A stretch of 64,000 nt of DNA. Source: JAZBPO01 sp963691775 (GTDB lineage Bacteria > Pseudomonadota > Gammaproteobacteria > Pseudomonadales > Azotimanducaceae). Where the stretch lies: assembly GCA_963691775.1 (NCBI GenBank), contig OY829369.1, positions 930,001-994,000 of the forward strand, written 5' to 3'. Position 1 is the stretch's first letter, and the number at the start of each line of letters is the position of its first letter. The notes under the pieces were generated by a model. The model did not search any database and had not been told where the DNA came from. It worked only from the letters and a program-made list of their open reading frames with translations. The position numbers and the translations under genes were made by a program. Shown here one piece after another: positions 17,845-26,889 of the stretch.

Positions 17845-19017
17845 GTTCTTCCCCTTCCTCGAAAAGCGCCCTCGCGGCGCTGTAGTCCAGCTTGCCGTTC
17901 GACGCGCGGAACGATGCATGCGCCCGACGGATTGTTTTCGGATGCTTGAAGCGGGCGAGCACCGCTTCAAGATGCGCCCGCAGTCCCGGAAGCGCCAACG
18001 AAAGCGGCGCGTGCACCACTGCGGAAACGATGTGCCCCCAGCGCGGATCGGGCATGCCGAACACCGCTGCATCGCGTACACCCGGAAAGGTCTTGTAAGC
18101 CTCTTCTCCTTCTTCCGGCCAAAGCTTCTCGCCGCCGGTGTTGATGCAAAGGCTGTCCCGACCGAGCAGGCGAATGCTTCCGTCGGCCTCCACCGTGCAC
18201 CAGTCACCGGGCATGGACCAGCGCTCCCCATCAATGACCGGAAAGGTTTCCGCCGTGCCCTCAGGATCCTTGTGGTAGCCGAGCGGGATCGCCCCGCGGG
18301 TGGCAATCCGGCCGGGCACGCCGGAGCCGGGGACGACTTCACGGAATTCTGCATCGAATACGCGGACATGGGCGCCAAGCCCGAAGCGAGCCGTTTCGGC
18401 GCCTTGTCCTGCTCGCATTTCTGCGCTTGCGAGCCTCGACCCCTCTGACGAGCCCAGGGAGTCTCGCAGCGTGACGTTCAGAAAGTAGGTAAGCAGCGCC
18501 TCCTTGCAGGACGCACTCCACATGGCGCTCGCCGACGTAATCGAGGTCACCGAAGACAGATCGCGCTCGGAGGCTCGCCCCCGCAGCGCCTCCAGCAGGG
18601 GTAAATCGAAGGCGTCGCCGACAAGCGCAATGCCCTTCAACTTGTGCCGCTCCACCAGCGTGAGCATCGCCTCGGCATCGAAACGCCCTCCCGGCGGCAG
18701 AACAATGGCGCCCCTGCGATGAGCGTCATCAGAGCCGTGGCGAAGCCGATGGAGTGCATCATCGGGCAGGCCGGAATCGTGATCGGACGGGCGGCGCGCG
18801 CTGCAACCGCGTCAGCATGCGCGACAGCACTATCTCCATCGGCCATGCCGATGATCTCGATACGCGCCGCGTGCGACCACGTGACGCCCTTCGGAGGGCC
18901 GGTCGTTCCGCCCGTGTACATGAAGTAGAGATCGTCACAGGAACGCTCGATGCCAAGCGGCGACGGATCACCCCGCGCATATCCCTGCGCATGGTGCGCC
19001 GTGGTCGACAGTTTCAT
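17837..19017 (-). pseudogene. Acyl-CoA synthetase remnant: N-terminus missing and one frameshift
   Basis: The minus strand keeps the central and C-terminal parts of an AMP-forming acyl-CoA ligase in two frames. Frame one (19017 to ~18705) has DDLYFMYTGGTTGPPKGVTW, the P-loop-like motif A5, and PMMHSIGFATALMTLIAGA. Frame two (~18705 to 17837) continues with VLPPGGRFDAEAMLTLVE, TRGAIPLGYHKDPEGTAETF, DWCTVEADGSIRLLGRDS and the C-terminal NGKLDYSAARALF. The break is a one-base loss in a G-run near 18707-18711. The first ~150 residues are absent; other sequence and then a histidine-kinase gene lie there. Frameshift could be a sequencing error, the N-terminal loss could not. Confidence 0.85.
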
Positions 19018-19126
19018 GACGCCTCCCACGAATCTGCTGCGACCACAAGCGGTCAGAAACCCAAGCGCGGAACCGGCAGAGGGTGGAGCGCCGAGACGAT
19101 CAGAAGCACACGCGGTGCGCGAGCGC

Positions 19127-21124
19127 TTAGGCAGGCGCGCCCTCTTTCTGCGCCGCAGCCACGTGTGTGGATAGCTCAGAGAGCGAAAACGGCTTACGCA
19201 GGATGCTGACGGCCGCGCCTGTGCGGTCCGCATCAGCAAACACCGTGTCTGCGTGTCCCGTCATGAATCGCACCCGCACGTCAGGACGGCTGGCAACGAC
19301 CTTCTGCGCGAGTTCGTAGCCATTCGTGCCCCCCGCGAGGATCGCGTCCGTCAACAGCACGTCGACCCGCTCAGCCTGCTCCGCCACGGCCAATGCTGCC
19401 TGCGCGTCCGCGGCAGACAGCACGCGATAGCCGAGAAACCGAAGCTGGCGGGCATAGAGCGACAGCAATTCCTCGCCGTCCTCGACGAGCAGGACCGTTT
19501 CATCGCGCCCCGCTTCGGTGCATTTCGGCCGCCGTGCATCCGCCCGATCAGTTGCCTCAGCTTCGTTGAGGCGTGGCAGGTAGAGCACGATGCGCGTACC
19601 GGCCCCAGGCTCGCTCTCGATATCCAGAAAGCCGCCCGACTGGTCGGCAAAACCGAACGCCATGCTGAGTCCGAGGCCGCTGCCGCCCCCTGGGCCCTTG
19701 GTGGTGAAATACGGCTCGACCACGCGACCGAGATTCTCTTGCGCGATGCCTTCGCCAGTGTCGACAACGGCAAGCGCCACATAGTCGCCGGGCGGGCAGC
19801 CCCGTGCCGCGGCCTCATCGGGCGCAACCGTGACATTACGGGTTGTCAGCGAAAGGCATCCCCCATCCGGCATCGCATCTCGCGCATTGATGGCCAGATT
19901 GAGCAAGACGTTCTCGAGCTGAGAGCGGTCGGCGTAAACAGGCCAAAGCGACTCATCAAGGATCTGCTCCACCACGATCCTTTCCGGGAATGTGGGTGCG
20001 AGCAGACAGCGCAGCTCATCGACCGTCGTGTTCGCTGCAACGGGCTCCGGCAGGAGTACCTGCTTGCGCGAGAAGGCGAGCAGACGCTGCGTCAGCTCCG
20101 CGCCCCGGACCACCGCGGCAATGATGCCGTCCAGGAACTCGCCGGCCTCAGGCTTCGCGTGCACCAGGTCCAGCTTGAGCATCTCGCTGTAGCCCATGAT
20201 GACGTTCAGCAGATTGTTGAAGTCGTGCGCAATCCCGCCGCTGAGCTGACCGACGGCTTCAAGCTTCTGCGAGTGCACCAGCGCCTGCTCGGCCTCCTCC
20301 CGGGCGAGCACTTCCTTTTCTAGCTCCTGCGCGCGGGCGATCAATTTCCACTCGCGCTGCGCAATAGCTATGCGCATCTCCAGAAGCGCCTCGGCCAGCG
20401 TGGAGACCTCGCCTTTCTCGCGCATCGCTATGGCCTGAACATCAATCGCGTCATGCGCGCTGGGTTCACGCTCGGCGGAATCACGAATCCCGTTCGCGAA
20501 GCGTGCGAGCACGTTCATCGGCGCGGCCACGCGCGCAGACATCACGGACGCGAAATATCCGAGCGCGAGGAGGAGCATCGCGGCTGCACCGAGAACAGAG
20601 GCCGTAACGATCTTGCGTCGTGCCTCGTACGCCTGCTCGTAAATCTGCAGCAGGCGCTCTTCTTCCAGCATGAACTGATCAATGAGCGTGCGAATGTCGG
20701 CCATGGTCTTCTGACCAAAGTCCGTGTTCACGATCTCGAGGGCGCGCGAGCGGTCGAAGCTGACCAGCTGAACCGTTTCTTCGAGTTCGTCGAGCTTCAT
20801 CCGGGTCAGCCTGTCGATCTCGACAAGCAGAGCCTGCTGCGACGCAGTGGGCGTGCTGAACGATCGCAGCGCGTCCAGCTCGACAAGTGATTCGACAGAA
20901 CCTTCGTTGTAGGGCGCGAGGTATTCGTCACGCTCCGTCAGCAGGTAGCCGCGCTGCCCCGTTTCCGCATCCTTGAGCCGCGAAATGAAGCGCTCGGCAC
21001 CATCGATAATGTTGTGCCGCTGCAGGACCCGATCGAGCATCTCGATCGCCTGCGATCGTTCCCAGAGGATAAGAGCGACGCTTCCGAGTACAACGATCGC
21101 AAGCGACAGAAAAATCACCATCAC
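19127..21124 (-). CDS. Hybrid sensor histidine kinase (CHASE3, HisKA, HATPase, receiver)
   Basis: A 665-residue membrane sensor. Helix ~2-20, periplasmic CHASE3-like domain (RFISRLKDAETGQRGYLLTERDEYL), second helix ~170-192, HAMP-like linker and coiled coil, then the phospho-acceptor GGIAHDFNNLLNVIMGY with His300, an ATPase domain with NLAINARDAMPDGG and GSGLGLSMAFGFADQSGG, and a C-terminal receiver with predicted phospho-Asp593 in LLTDAILAGG. The output must be another protein, as no DNA-binding regulator adjoins. Start is GTG 21124 or the ATG next to it; no clear ribosome site distinguishes them. It may control the neighbouring catabolic genes, but nothing in sequence shows that. Confidence 0.92.
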   Translation of the reverse strand: MMVIFLSLAIVVLGSVALILWERSQAIEMLDRVLQRHNIIDGAERFISRLKDAETGQRGYLLTERDEYLAPYNEGSVESLVELDALRSFSTPTASQQALLVEIDRLTRMKLDELEETVQLVSFDRSRALEIVNTDFGQKTMADIRTLIDQFMLEEERLLQIYEQAYEARRKIVTASVLGAAAMLLLALGYFASVMSARVAAPMNVLARFANGIRDSAEREPSAHDAIDVQAIAMREKGEVSTLAEALLEMRIAIAQREWKLIARAQELEKEVLAREEAEQALVHSQKLEAVGQLSGGIAHDFNNLLNVIMGYSEMLKLDLVHAKPEAGEFLDGIIAAVVRGAELTQRLLAFSRKQVLLPEPVAANTTVDELRCLLAPTFPERIVVEQILDESLWPVYADRSQLENVLLNLAINARDAMPDGGCLSLTTRNVTVAPDEAAARGCPPGDYVALAVVDTGEGIAQENLGRVVEPYFTTKGPGGGSGLGLSMAFGFADQSGGFLDIESEPGAGTRIVLYLPRLNEAEATDRADARRPKCTEAGRDETVLLVEDGEELLSLYARQLRFLGYRVLSAADAQAALAVAEQAERVDVLLTDAILAGGTNGYELAQKVVASRPDVRVRFMTGHADTVFADADRTGAAVSILRKPFSLSELSTHVAAAQKEGAPA

Positions 21125-22088
21125 CCGCGTGCGAGTGCTACGCGAGTAATCCAGAAGCTGAAAAAAAATGCCCCGTCTCCCCAGCGGTCACTTAGACGCC
21201 GCACGCTGCGTTGCAAGATCCATCGCCGCGAAAGGCCCCTTCCCTAAGCCTTCCTGTGTTGCGCAGACCTCTCCTCCGGACCAGATCAAGGCTCCTTGCC
21301 AAGGGTCCGCCCGGGCTCGAACAGCCTCGGTCGGCCAGATCCGCTAGGACTTTAGGGCTACCGACAGGGCAACCCGCTAGGCGACCGGCCCGGCCACCAG
21401 ACCGCCGGCACGCGGCGGCCACACCCGCGCGTCGGGAGCATCTCACTGCACGCTCTGAGCCGACCTGCACCCCGGGCCGCCGCGCTGTGGGGCGCAAGCA
21501 CGACCACCCGGAGTCGGTTGGTACGCGAATCATCGCCTCTGTCATTGCCCCACGATCTGCATCGAAGAAGCCGGGACGGGGCACGCGAGGCCGCGCTGAA
21601 CCGAGGCAGGAGACATACAAGCACGCTGACCCCTCCGGTAGACCTCTCGCACCCTCATGCCACTTCCGTTCAAGGCCCCTTGAGGTGCATGCCGCGTCCG
21701 GCCCTGCGTGCGAATCTATCGGCTCTCATGGCCAGGCCAGAGCCGTTTCCCGGCTGTGGGCACCCGCCACCATCTGAGCGCGGAGAAGCGCATCGCCCGG
21801 AAGCCCAGCTTCAGCCTCTCAGCAACGATGTTCAGCAAGCGCCCGCTCTGAACGGGAATGAGGAGCCACTGAACGCAGAGACTCCGGAATCCGCGCCGAG
21901 GCGCATGATGAAGGGGCGATGCACCGCCGACCGACAGCTGCCCCGGCCAGGGCTCCGCCATCGAGCACGCTGCTTGGTCGCCGCATTGGCCATGCTCCAC
22001 CTGCACCGAGTCGTCCAAAGCCACGCTGGCGTTCCATGGGCCCTTGGTGTTCGATGCGTAGCGCATTTCAACTCGCAGGCGAAACACC
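21125..22088. other. Large intergenic region without a credible gene
   Basis: About 960 bp upstream of both the sensor kinase (minus) and the M24 peptidase (plus). All frames are rich in Arg/Pro/Ala with no domain, signal peptide or ribosome site that convinces. It presumably holds two promoters; the rest may be decayed sequence. Confidence 0.5.
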
Positions 22089-23363
22089 ATGCCGCTCAGC
22101 AAACGCAGATTCCTCGAACTCTCCGCCAGCGCCAGTCTCCTCGCCGCCGCGGCGCCGCTTCACGGCGCTGCAGTACCGGCCCGCCCCGCTGCGGGGGCGC
22201 CCGGCGCGCTGGTGAACATGGCCGCAGACGCCGCGCCCATCTCCGTGGCAGAGACCATCGGCCGTATCGCGAAGGCGCAGCGCCTGATGCGCGAGCACGA
22301 CATCGACGCGGTCGTGCTGGAGCCAGGATCGGCCATGATCTATTTCACAGGAGTGCGCTGGTATCGCTCCGAACGGTACGTGGGCGTGGTCATTCCCCGT
22401 GAGGGAGACATCGCTTTCGTCACGCCCTATTTCGAGGAACCCTCCGTGCGCGAAAGCATGCGCTTCGGAGACGACGTACGGACCTGGCATGAGCACGAAA
22501 ACCCCTTCGCGCTCGTCGCCGGAATCCTCGCGGACCGCGGTCTCCGCGAAGGCCGCGTAGGCATAGAGGAAACCGTGCGCTTCTTCATCGCCGACGGTAT
22601 CGCTGCGGCCGCACCGCGCTTCGAGATCGTCTCTGCCAATGCGGTGACGCGCGGCTGCCGCATGTTCAAGTCGCCCGCGGAGCTCGCGCTCATGCAACTG
22701 GCGAACAGCATCACGCTAGAGGCTTATCGCCACACCTACAGACAGGTGGAGGGCGGCATGACCGGTGCCGACATCAAGGCGATCATGAACAGCGCCACCC
22801 AGGCGCTCGGCGGCGATCCGAAGTTCGCAAGCGTTCTGCTGAACGAGTCGAGCGCCTATCCGCACGGTTCGAAGGCACCGCAGGTGGTGGAGGAAGGCGG
22901 CGTGGTGCTGATGGACTGCGGCTGCGCCGTATACGACTACCGCTCGGACATCTCGCGCACCTGGGTGCACGGCGAGCCGAACGAACGGCAGCGCCGGGTA
23001 TGGAAAACCGCGAAACGCGGGCAGGAAATCGCACTGGAAACCGCCCAGATCGGCACGCCGGCGGGACGCGTCGACGATGCGGTGCGGGCCTATTACGCGC
23101 GCGAGGGCTTCGGTCCCGACTACCAGACCCCGGGCCTTTCGCACCGCCTGGGCCACGGCATCGGAATCGACGTACACGAACCCATCAATTTCGTGCGCGG
23201 AGAGGACACGCCCCTCGCGCCGGGCATGTGCCTGTCGAACGAACCCGGCATCTACTGGTTCGGTGAATTCGGCGTGCGCCTGGAGGACTGCATGATGATC
23301 ACCGAGGAAGGCCCGCGCATGTTCACGCCCTTCTCGCCGTCGATCGATGCGCCGTTCGGCTAG
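22089..23363 (+). CDS. Exported Xaa-Pro-dipeptidase-like metallopeptidase (M24)
   Basis: A 424-residue protein with a Tat-like N-terminus (SKRRFLELSASASLLAAAA), creatinase-type N-terminal domain to about residue 170, and pita-bread catalytic domain. The five metal ligands are present: Asp276 (LMDCG), Asp287 (SDISRT), His356 (RLGHGIG), Glu385 (NEPGIY) and Glu399 (RLEDC). It should cleave Xaa-Pro or related amides, probably in the periplasm after Tat export. It stands alone and is the last ordinary gene before the cassette array begins 113 bp downstream. Confidence 0.88.
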   Translation: MPLSKRRFLELSASASLLAAAAPLHGAAVPARPAAGAPGALVNMAADAAPISVAETIGRIAKAQRLMREHDIDAVVLEPGSAMIYFTGVRWYRSERYVGVVIPREGDIAFVTPYFEEPSVRESMRFGDDVRTWHEHENPFALVAGILADRGLREGRVGIEETVRFFIADGIAAAAPRFEIVSANAVTRGCRMFKSPAELALMQLANSITLEAYRHTYRQVEGGMTGADIKAIMNSATQALGGDPKFASVLLNESSAYPHGSKAPQVVEEGGVVLMDCGCAVYDYRSDISRTWVHGEPNERQRRVWKTAKRGQEIALETAQIGTPAGRVDDAVRAYYAREGFGPDYQTPGLSHRLGHGIGIDVHEPINFVRGEDTPLAPGMCLSNEPGIYWFGEFGVRLEDCMMITEEGPRMFTPFSPSIDAPFG

Positions 23364-23475
23364 GTGCCGATGACGTAAAGCGGAATCAAGCGCGGAGGCA
23401 GACTCATCACATTGCGCCATTCGTGCTGAAACGCTCAGACAGAGGCGCGCGGCGAGGCATCGGGGCGCCGGAGTA

Positions 23476-23536
23476 GCCTACGCCAAGCCTGTGCGTCCGA
23501 GTGAGCGCAGCGAACGCCACGAGCCGCTTGTTGAGC
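23476..23536 (-). other. attC 1, degenerate (array left end)
   Basis: Left core is GCCTACG, lacking one A of RYYYAAC; right core GTTGAGC. Shorter loop than its relatives. Its damaged outer core fits a dead array end. Confidence 0.7.
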
Positions 23537-23537
23537 G

Positions 23538-23936
23538 TCACCTCTCTACCTCCCACCAGACAGCCGTCGGTTCGTGAAGATGCAAGGTGAATACCCGGGT
23601 TCCAGCATCGAAAGCTGACTCAACCAGCGAGGCCGAGCGCATTACGCTCCCGAGGGAGGCTGTGACCTTCGGCTGGCCTTCCTTGGTCTGTACTCCACAC
23701 CCGAACGGTAGGGGTACAAATGGAGCCTCCGCGAGCGGACCCATCGGCAGCAGTTCGAAGTGAAACGAAGCCGGGGCGGTTCGAAACTTCGTTTCGGAGC
23801 CAAAGGCTGAGCCGTCTTGTGCGACTTGCACACGCAACGACGCGAGCCCGTCCCGCTTCTGTACGAACTGGTCGAAACCTGGCCCAGCGCAGCCGACGAG
23901 CATCCAGCAAAAGCAAAGCGCGGCAGTTGATCGCAT
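23538..23936 (-). CDS. Cassette 1: predicted lipoprotein
   Basis: A 132-residue protein from the ATG of MRSTAALCFCWMLVGCAG; LVGC is a lipobox, so the mature protein starts at Cys16 and is lipid-anchored. The rest (FELLPMGPLAEAPFVPLPFGCGVQTKEGQ, ending TAVWWEVER) is not a family I recognise. It lies against the degenerate terminal attC, making it the oldest or last cassette of the array. Confidence 0.7.
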   Translation of the reverse strand: MRSTAALCFCWMLVGCAGPGFDQFVQKRDGLASLRVQVAQDGSAFGSETKFRTAPASFHFELLPMGPLAEAPFVPLPFGCGVQTKEGQPKVTASLGSVMRSASLVESAFDAGTRVFTLHLHEPTAVWWEVER

Positions 23937-23954
23937 GCGTTTTGCTCCAGTGAC

Positions 23955-24041
23955 GTTCAACGCCAAGGCTGTGCGGGCGCGGCGGCCGCAGGCCGGCGCG
24001 TCCGAGTGAGCGTAGCGAACGCCACGAGCCGCTTGTTAAGC
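23955..24041 (-). other. attC 2 (87 bp)
   Basis: Cores GTTCAAC and GTTAAGC; long form with a CGGCCGCAGGCCGGCGC inner stem. Supplies the TAA stop of cassette 2. Confidence 0.88.
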
Positions 24042-24449
24042 GCCATTTTGAATCGCGTCCTCCGGTGATGGCCGCACATCCGAGAATCGGCCCTCGATCC
24101 TGTCGAAGAGTGCGCTGTCCTCGCTTACGACAGCCCACTCGGTAGATCGACACGCAAGCAACCGGACCCAGAACTCACCATCTAGCTCTCCACGAAAGTT
24201 CCCGCCGCACACTTGGTCGCAGCGCTCCGCCAGCTGCAACAACGCCGAGCCGCTCAGTTTCTGGCCCGTCTCATGGGCCTCGTAGAACGCGGGTGCCGAA
24301 ACGCCAATGACCTCCTCAACATCGACGACGGTCCAGACTGATTCTGCTAGGTCGTTTTCAAGGAGCGCGAGGAGGTCAACTAGATCAAAGGATAGGATGT
24401 GTCCGCCGCCCGGCAGTGATTCCTTGTCCCAGATGGTGACGGCTCGCAT
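24036..24449 (-). CDS. Cassette 2: protein of unknown function
   Basis: A 137-residue acidic protein starting MRAVTIWDKESLPGGG, with ILSFDLVDLLALLEND and CGGNFRGELDGEFWVRLLACR. Its TAA stop is formed by the attC core GTTAAGC. No signal peptide or membrane helix; likely cytosolic. Family not recognised; the size and composition resemble the small immunity-type or single-domain proteins common in cassettes. Confidence 0.65.
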   Translation of the reverse strand: MRAVTIWDKESLPGGGHILSFDLVDLLALLENDLAESVWTVVDVEEVIGVSAPAFYEAHETGQKLSGSALLQLAERCDQVCGGNFRGELDGEFWVRLLACRSTEWAVVSEDSALFDRIEGRFSDVRPSPEDAIQNGA

Positions 24450-24452
24450 GGC

Positions 24453-24521
24453 GCTTAACGCCAAGGCTGACTGGGACCTCGGCCCGCAGGGCCGTGGGGC
24501 CGGTCTAGCCGCTTGTTGGGA
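24453..24521 (-). other. attC 3 (69 bp)
   Basis: Cores GCTTAAC and GTTGGGA (last base off consensus); GGCCC/GGGCC inner stem. Confidence 0.8.
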
Positions 24522-24531
24522 GGCGCCGCGA

Positions 24532-24951
24532 TCACCTGTAGTTCCGACTAAGCGTGATCCGTTCTCCGACGACCGGGTCTACGAATTCGAGCAGGGCATC
24601 ACCTTCGGATGACTGCGCGATGGTCCAGCTGCAGGAAGCCGTCTCATCTCGCACGCGGCGCCTCCAAGCACTGCGGCTGCCCGTCAGGCACAACGCTCCG
24701 TCGTCCACGAACCATCCGACGCGAGGCCCGAACGAATCGGAGGAAATCTGAGTGCCGCTGAACCCCGACTCGCTGCCCAGTACGTACGTTCTGGATGAAC
24801 GAAGCAGCAGCTGGCCAGAGGTTTCGTAGCCCTTCGACGGATAGCTCTCCGACCACTCCCAATCGCCGACGAGCTCTTGCTCAACGGGAGAAGGTGAGAC
24901 GCAACCGAAAAGCAGCAGGCTAGAGGCGAGCAGCGCCAGTCGCCGCGCCAC
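24532..24951 (-). CDS. Cassette 3: predicted lipoprotein
   Basis: A 139-residue protein from a GTG immediately inside the cassette: VARRLALLASSLLLFGCVS, with lipobox LFGC and lipid-anchored Cys17. The body (VGDWEWSESYPSKGYETSG, GWFVDDGALCLTG) looks like a small beta-structured lipocalin-style domain, similar in pattern to DUF-type lipoproteins that measure WEW and GxxxxxG strands; family not assigned. Start codon overlaps the neighbouring attC core. Confidence 0.7.
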   Translation of the reverse strand: MARRLALLASSLLLFGCVSPSPVEQELVGDWEWSESYPSKGYETSGQLLLRSSRTYVLGSESGFSGTQISSDSFGPRVGWFVDDGALCLTGSRSAWRRRVRDETASCSWTIAQSSEGDALLEFVDPVVGERITLSRNYR

Positions 24952-25009
24952 CCAACGCTTAGCTTGTTCGGCGGCGCGGCGCGCCGTCCGAACGAAGCGC
25001 TTGTTAGGT
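24950..25009 (-). other. attC 4 (60 bp), belongs to DUF4265 copy 1
   Basis: Cores ACCCAAC and GTTAGGT; loop GGCGGCGCGGCGCGCCG, identical to attC 14 of the second DUF4265 cassette. Confidence 0.92.
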
Positions 25010-25024
25010 GGCGCCGTCACGGAC

Positions 25025-25495
25025 CTAGCCGGGTTCATCATCGAAGCTGCCTTCTGATCGTGCTTCGCAGCTTTCATAGAAAAGTAGCCCAGACTCCTCC
25101 CAACTCAGGAGCTGAGAACAGACCGTTTCGTAGTCACCGCTCGGCTCCACGTCAATTGCCACGAAGTGGGCGTCAGCTCTTTCGTAGTACGCGTCGAATT
25201 GATTCAGTGATTCGAGGAGCTCGGACTGGCGCTCGCTCGAGGTCTCTTCGGGAAAGCTGACGCGCAGCGTCCGATGCCCGGAAGGTTCCTCGACCCTTCT
25301 GATCTCGGGCGTCAGATTCGGCGAGGCTGCCACCGCCTCGACAACGTCGTGAAAATTCAGCCCATAAGCCATGAAGGGAACGTTGCGAAGTCGATAGAGC
25401 CCTCGCCCAAGATCCTCCGCCCAGAATGACTCGCCGCTACCTCGCCAATGGTTGGGGAGATCAACGTGCACTTTCGTCAGGTTCTCGTCTGACAC
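25025..25495 (-). CDS. Cassette 4: DUF4265 protein, copy 1
   Basis: A 156-residue protein from a GTG (VSDENLTKVHVDLPNHW). The segment VHVDLPNHW...GESFWAEDLG.GLYRLRNVPFMAYGLNFHDVVEA matches the DUF4265 pattern; residues ~100-150 form a second half with FVAIDVEPSGDYETVC. The function of DUF4265 is not established; it is frequent in cassettes and beside toxin genes. The coding sequence appears identical to the copy at 29073-29543; the only difference I see in the 554-bp cassette is one base 3' of the gene. Confidence 0.85.
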   Translation of the reverse strand: MSDENLTKVHVDLPNHWRGSGESFWAEDLGRGLYRLRNVPFMAYGLNFHDVVEAVAASPNLTPEIRRVEEPSGHRTLRVSFPEETSSERQSELLESLNQFDAYYERADAHFVAIDVEPSGDYETVCSQLLSWEESGLLFYESCEARSEGSFDDEPG

Positions 25496-25503
25496 TTCGT
25501 GCC

Positions 25504-25593
25504 ACCTAACGCCAAGCCTGATCGGCGGTTGCGCCGCGCAGCGGTGCGACCGTCCGGCGCCCGAGGGGCGCGAAATCCAGGCGCTTGTTAGAC
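25504..25593 (-). other. attC 5 (90 bp)
   Basis: Cores ACCTAAC and GTTAGAC; long form related to attC 9 (shared GGCGGTTGCG and CGTCCGGCGCCCG arms). Confidence 0.88.
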
Positions 25594-25603
25594 GACGGCA
25601 CGC

Positions 25604-25891
25604 CTAGACTCTCTCGGTGATCATGAGAATCGAGAATACGCAGCCGAAGACTGCTAATGCGGCCGTGACTACTGAGCGGAGGATGAAGTCGGTTCGCTTA
25701 CCGAATCCGCTCGGCGCGAGCCCCGCACGAAACTCCGCCACTGCGACGAACGCAAATAGTGCACCGAAGAGCGCGAGCAAGATCTGGCCGGTGAAGACTC
25801 CCATAAGCACCATGCTGGGCCCAAAGGCAGCTCCTAGCCACGCAAACACGAGGGACTTCGCGGTCAGGAAGGATTGATGAGCATCGGCCAT
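25604..25891 (-). CDS. Cassette 5: small membrane protein
   Basis: A 95-residue protein, MADAHQSFLTAKSLVFAWLG..., with three hydrophobic helices (about 14-33, 37-55, 69-90) and basic loop GKRTDFILR. No recognised family. ATG start close inside the cassette. Confidence 0.7.
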   Translation of the reverse strand: MADAHQSFLTAKSLVFAWLGAAFGPSMVLMGVFTGQILLALFGALFAFVAVAEFRAGLAPSGFGKRTDFILRSVVTAALAVFGCVFSILMITERV

Positions 25892-25898
25892 TCGAGTC

Positions 25899-25958
25899 GT
25901 CTAACGCTTAGCTTGTTCGGTGCCGCGAAGCGGCATCCGAACGAAGCGCTTGTTGTAC
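25899..25958 (-). other. attC 6 (60 bp), of repeat copy r1
   Basis: Cores GTCTAAC and GTTGTAC; loop GTGCCGCGAAGCGGCAT. Confidence 0.92.
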
Positions 25959-26218
25959 GTCGAGATGGCTGCACGCACGACCGAGTCCGTCGTGCGGTTC
26001 CGGCCTTGGAAAACCTTCTGAGGAGGCGCGTTGCGGACTATTGCCAGAAATTCGCTCTCAGCACGGCGGCGAGAAAACGGAGCACGGCTGAGCGAAGGAT
26101 TGCCCGCGTCGTGCGCGTCGAAGAAATCTTGGATCGGTCTAGTGGCCATGCCCTGCATCCGTGAGAGCGCCTTCGTGTTGGAGACTACACCTGGATCAGT
26201 CGTCTTTCCGACGTACAA
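25905..26218 (-). repeat. Repeat cassette copy r1 (314 bp)
   Basis: First described copy of the 13-member cassette family. Minus frame from TTG (26218) reads MYVGKTTDPGVVSNTK... and stays open through the attC to a TAG at 25901. Shares with r13 the variant read on the plus strand as ATTGCCAGAAATTCGC. Whether the frame is translated is unknown. Confidence 0.93.
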
Positions 26219-26272
26219 CGCTTAGCTTGTTCGGCTGCGCGCAGCGCAGTCCGAACGAAGCGCTTGTTGTAC
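26213..26272 (-). other. attC 7 (60 bp), of r2
   Basis: Cores GTACAAC and GTTGTAC; loop GCTGCGCGCAGCGCAG. Confidence 0.93.
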
Positions 26273-26532
26273 GTCGAGGTGGCTGCACGCACGACCGAGT
26301 CCGTCGTGCGGTTCCGGCCGTGGAAAACCTTCTGAGGAGGCGCGTTGCGGACTGCCGCCAGAGATGCGCTCTCAGCACGGCGGCGAGAAAACGGAGCATG
26401 GCTGAGCGAAGGATTGCCCGCGTCGTGCGCGTCGAAGAAATCTTGGATCGATCTGGTAGCCATGCCCTGCATCCGTGAGAGCGCCTTCGTGTCTGAGATT
26501 ACACCTGGATCAGTCGTCTTTCCGACGTACAA
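26219..26532 (-). repeat. Repeat cassette copy r2 (314 bp)
   Basis: Directly abuts r1 and r3. Minus-strand frame open from TTG 26532 through its attC and ten codons into r1. Belongs to the subgroup with GCCGCCAGAGATGCGCTC (with r5, r11, r12). Confidence 0.93.
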
Positions 26533-26586
26533 CGCTTAGCTTGTTCGGCTGCGCGCAGCGCAGTCCGAACGAAGCGCTTGTTGTAC
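26527..26586 (-). other. attC 8 (60 bp), of r3
   Basis: Cores GTACAAC and GTTGTAC; same loop as attC 7. Confidence 0.93.
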
Positions 26587-26889
26587 GTCGAGATGGCTGC
26601 CCGCATGACCGAGTCCGTCGTGCGGTTCCAGCCGTGGAAAATAATTTGAGGAGGCGCGTTGACCATTGCCCATCCCGTGAACACCGCGTGGAGCAGCAGC
26701 AGGGCGGACTGCCGCCAGAGATGCGCTCTCAGCACGGCGGCGAGAAAGCAGAATGCGGCTGAGCGAAGGATTGCCCGCGTCGTGCGCGTCGCAGAAATCT
26801 TGGATCGATCTGGTGGCCATGCCCTGCATCCGTGAGAGCGCCTTCTTGGTTGAGATTACACCTGGATCAGTCGTCTTTCCGACGTACAA
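26533..26889 (-). repeat. Repeat cassette copy r3 with a 43-bp insertion (357 bp)
   Basis: Same lineage as r10 (shared AATAATTTGAGG, AAGCAGAATGCGG and GTCGCAGAAATC) but with 43 extra bases at about 26661-26703. The insert matches 36028-36070, the 3' end of the membrane-protein gene of cassette 29, and shifts the long minus frame. Confidence 0.92.
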
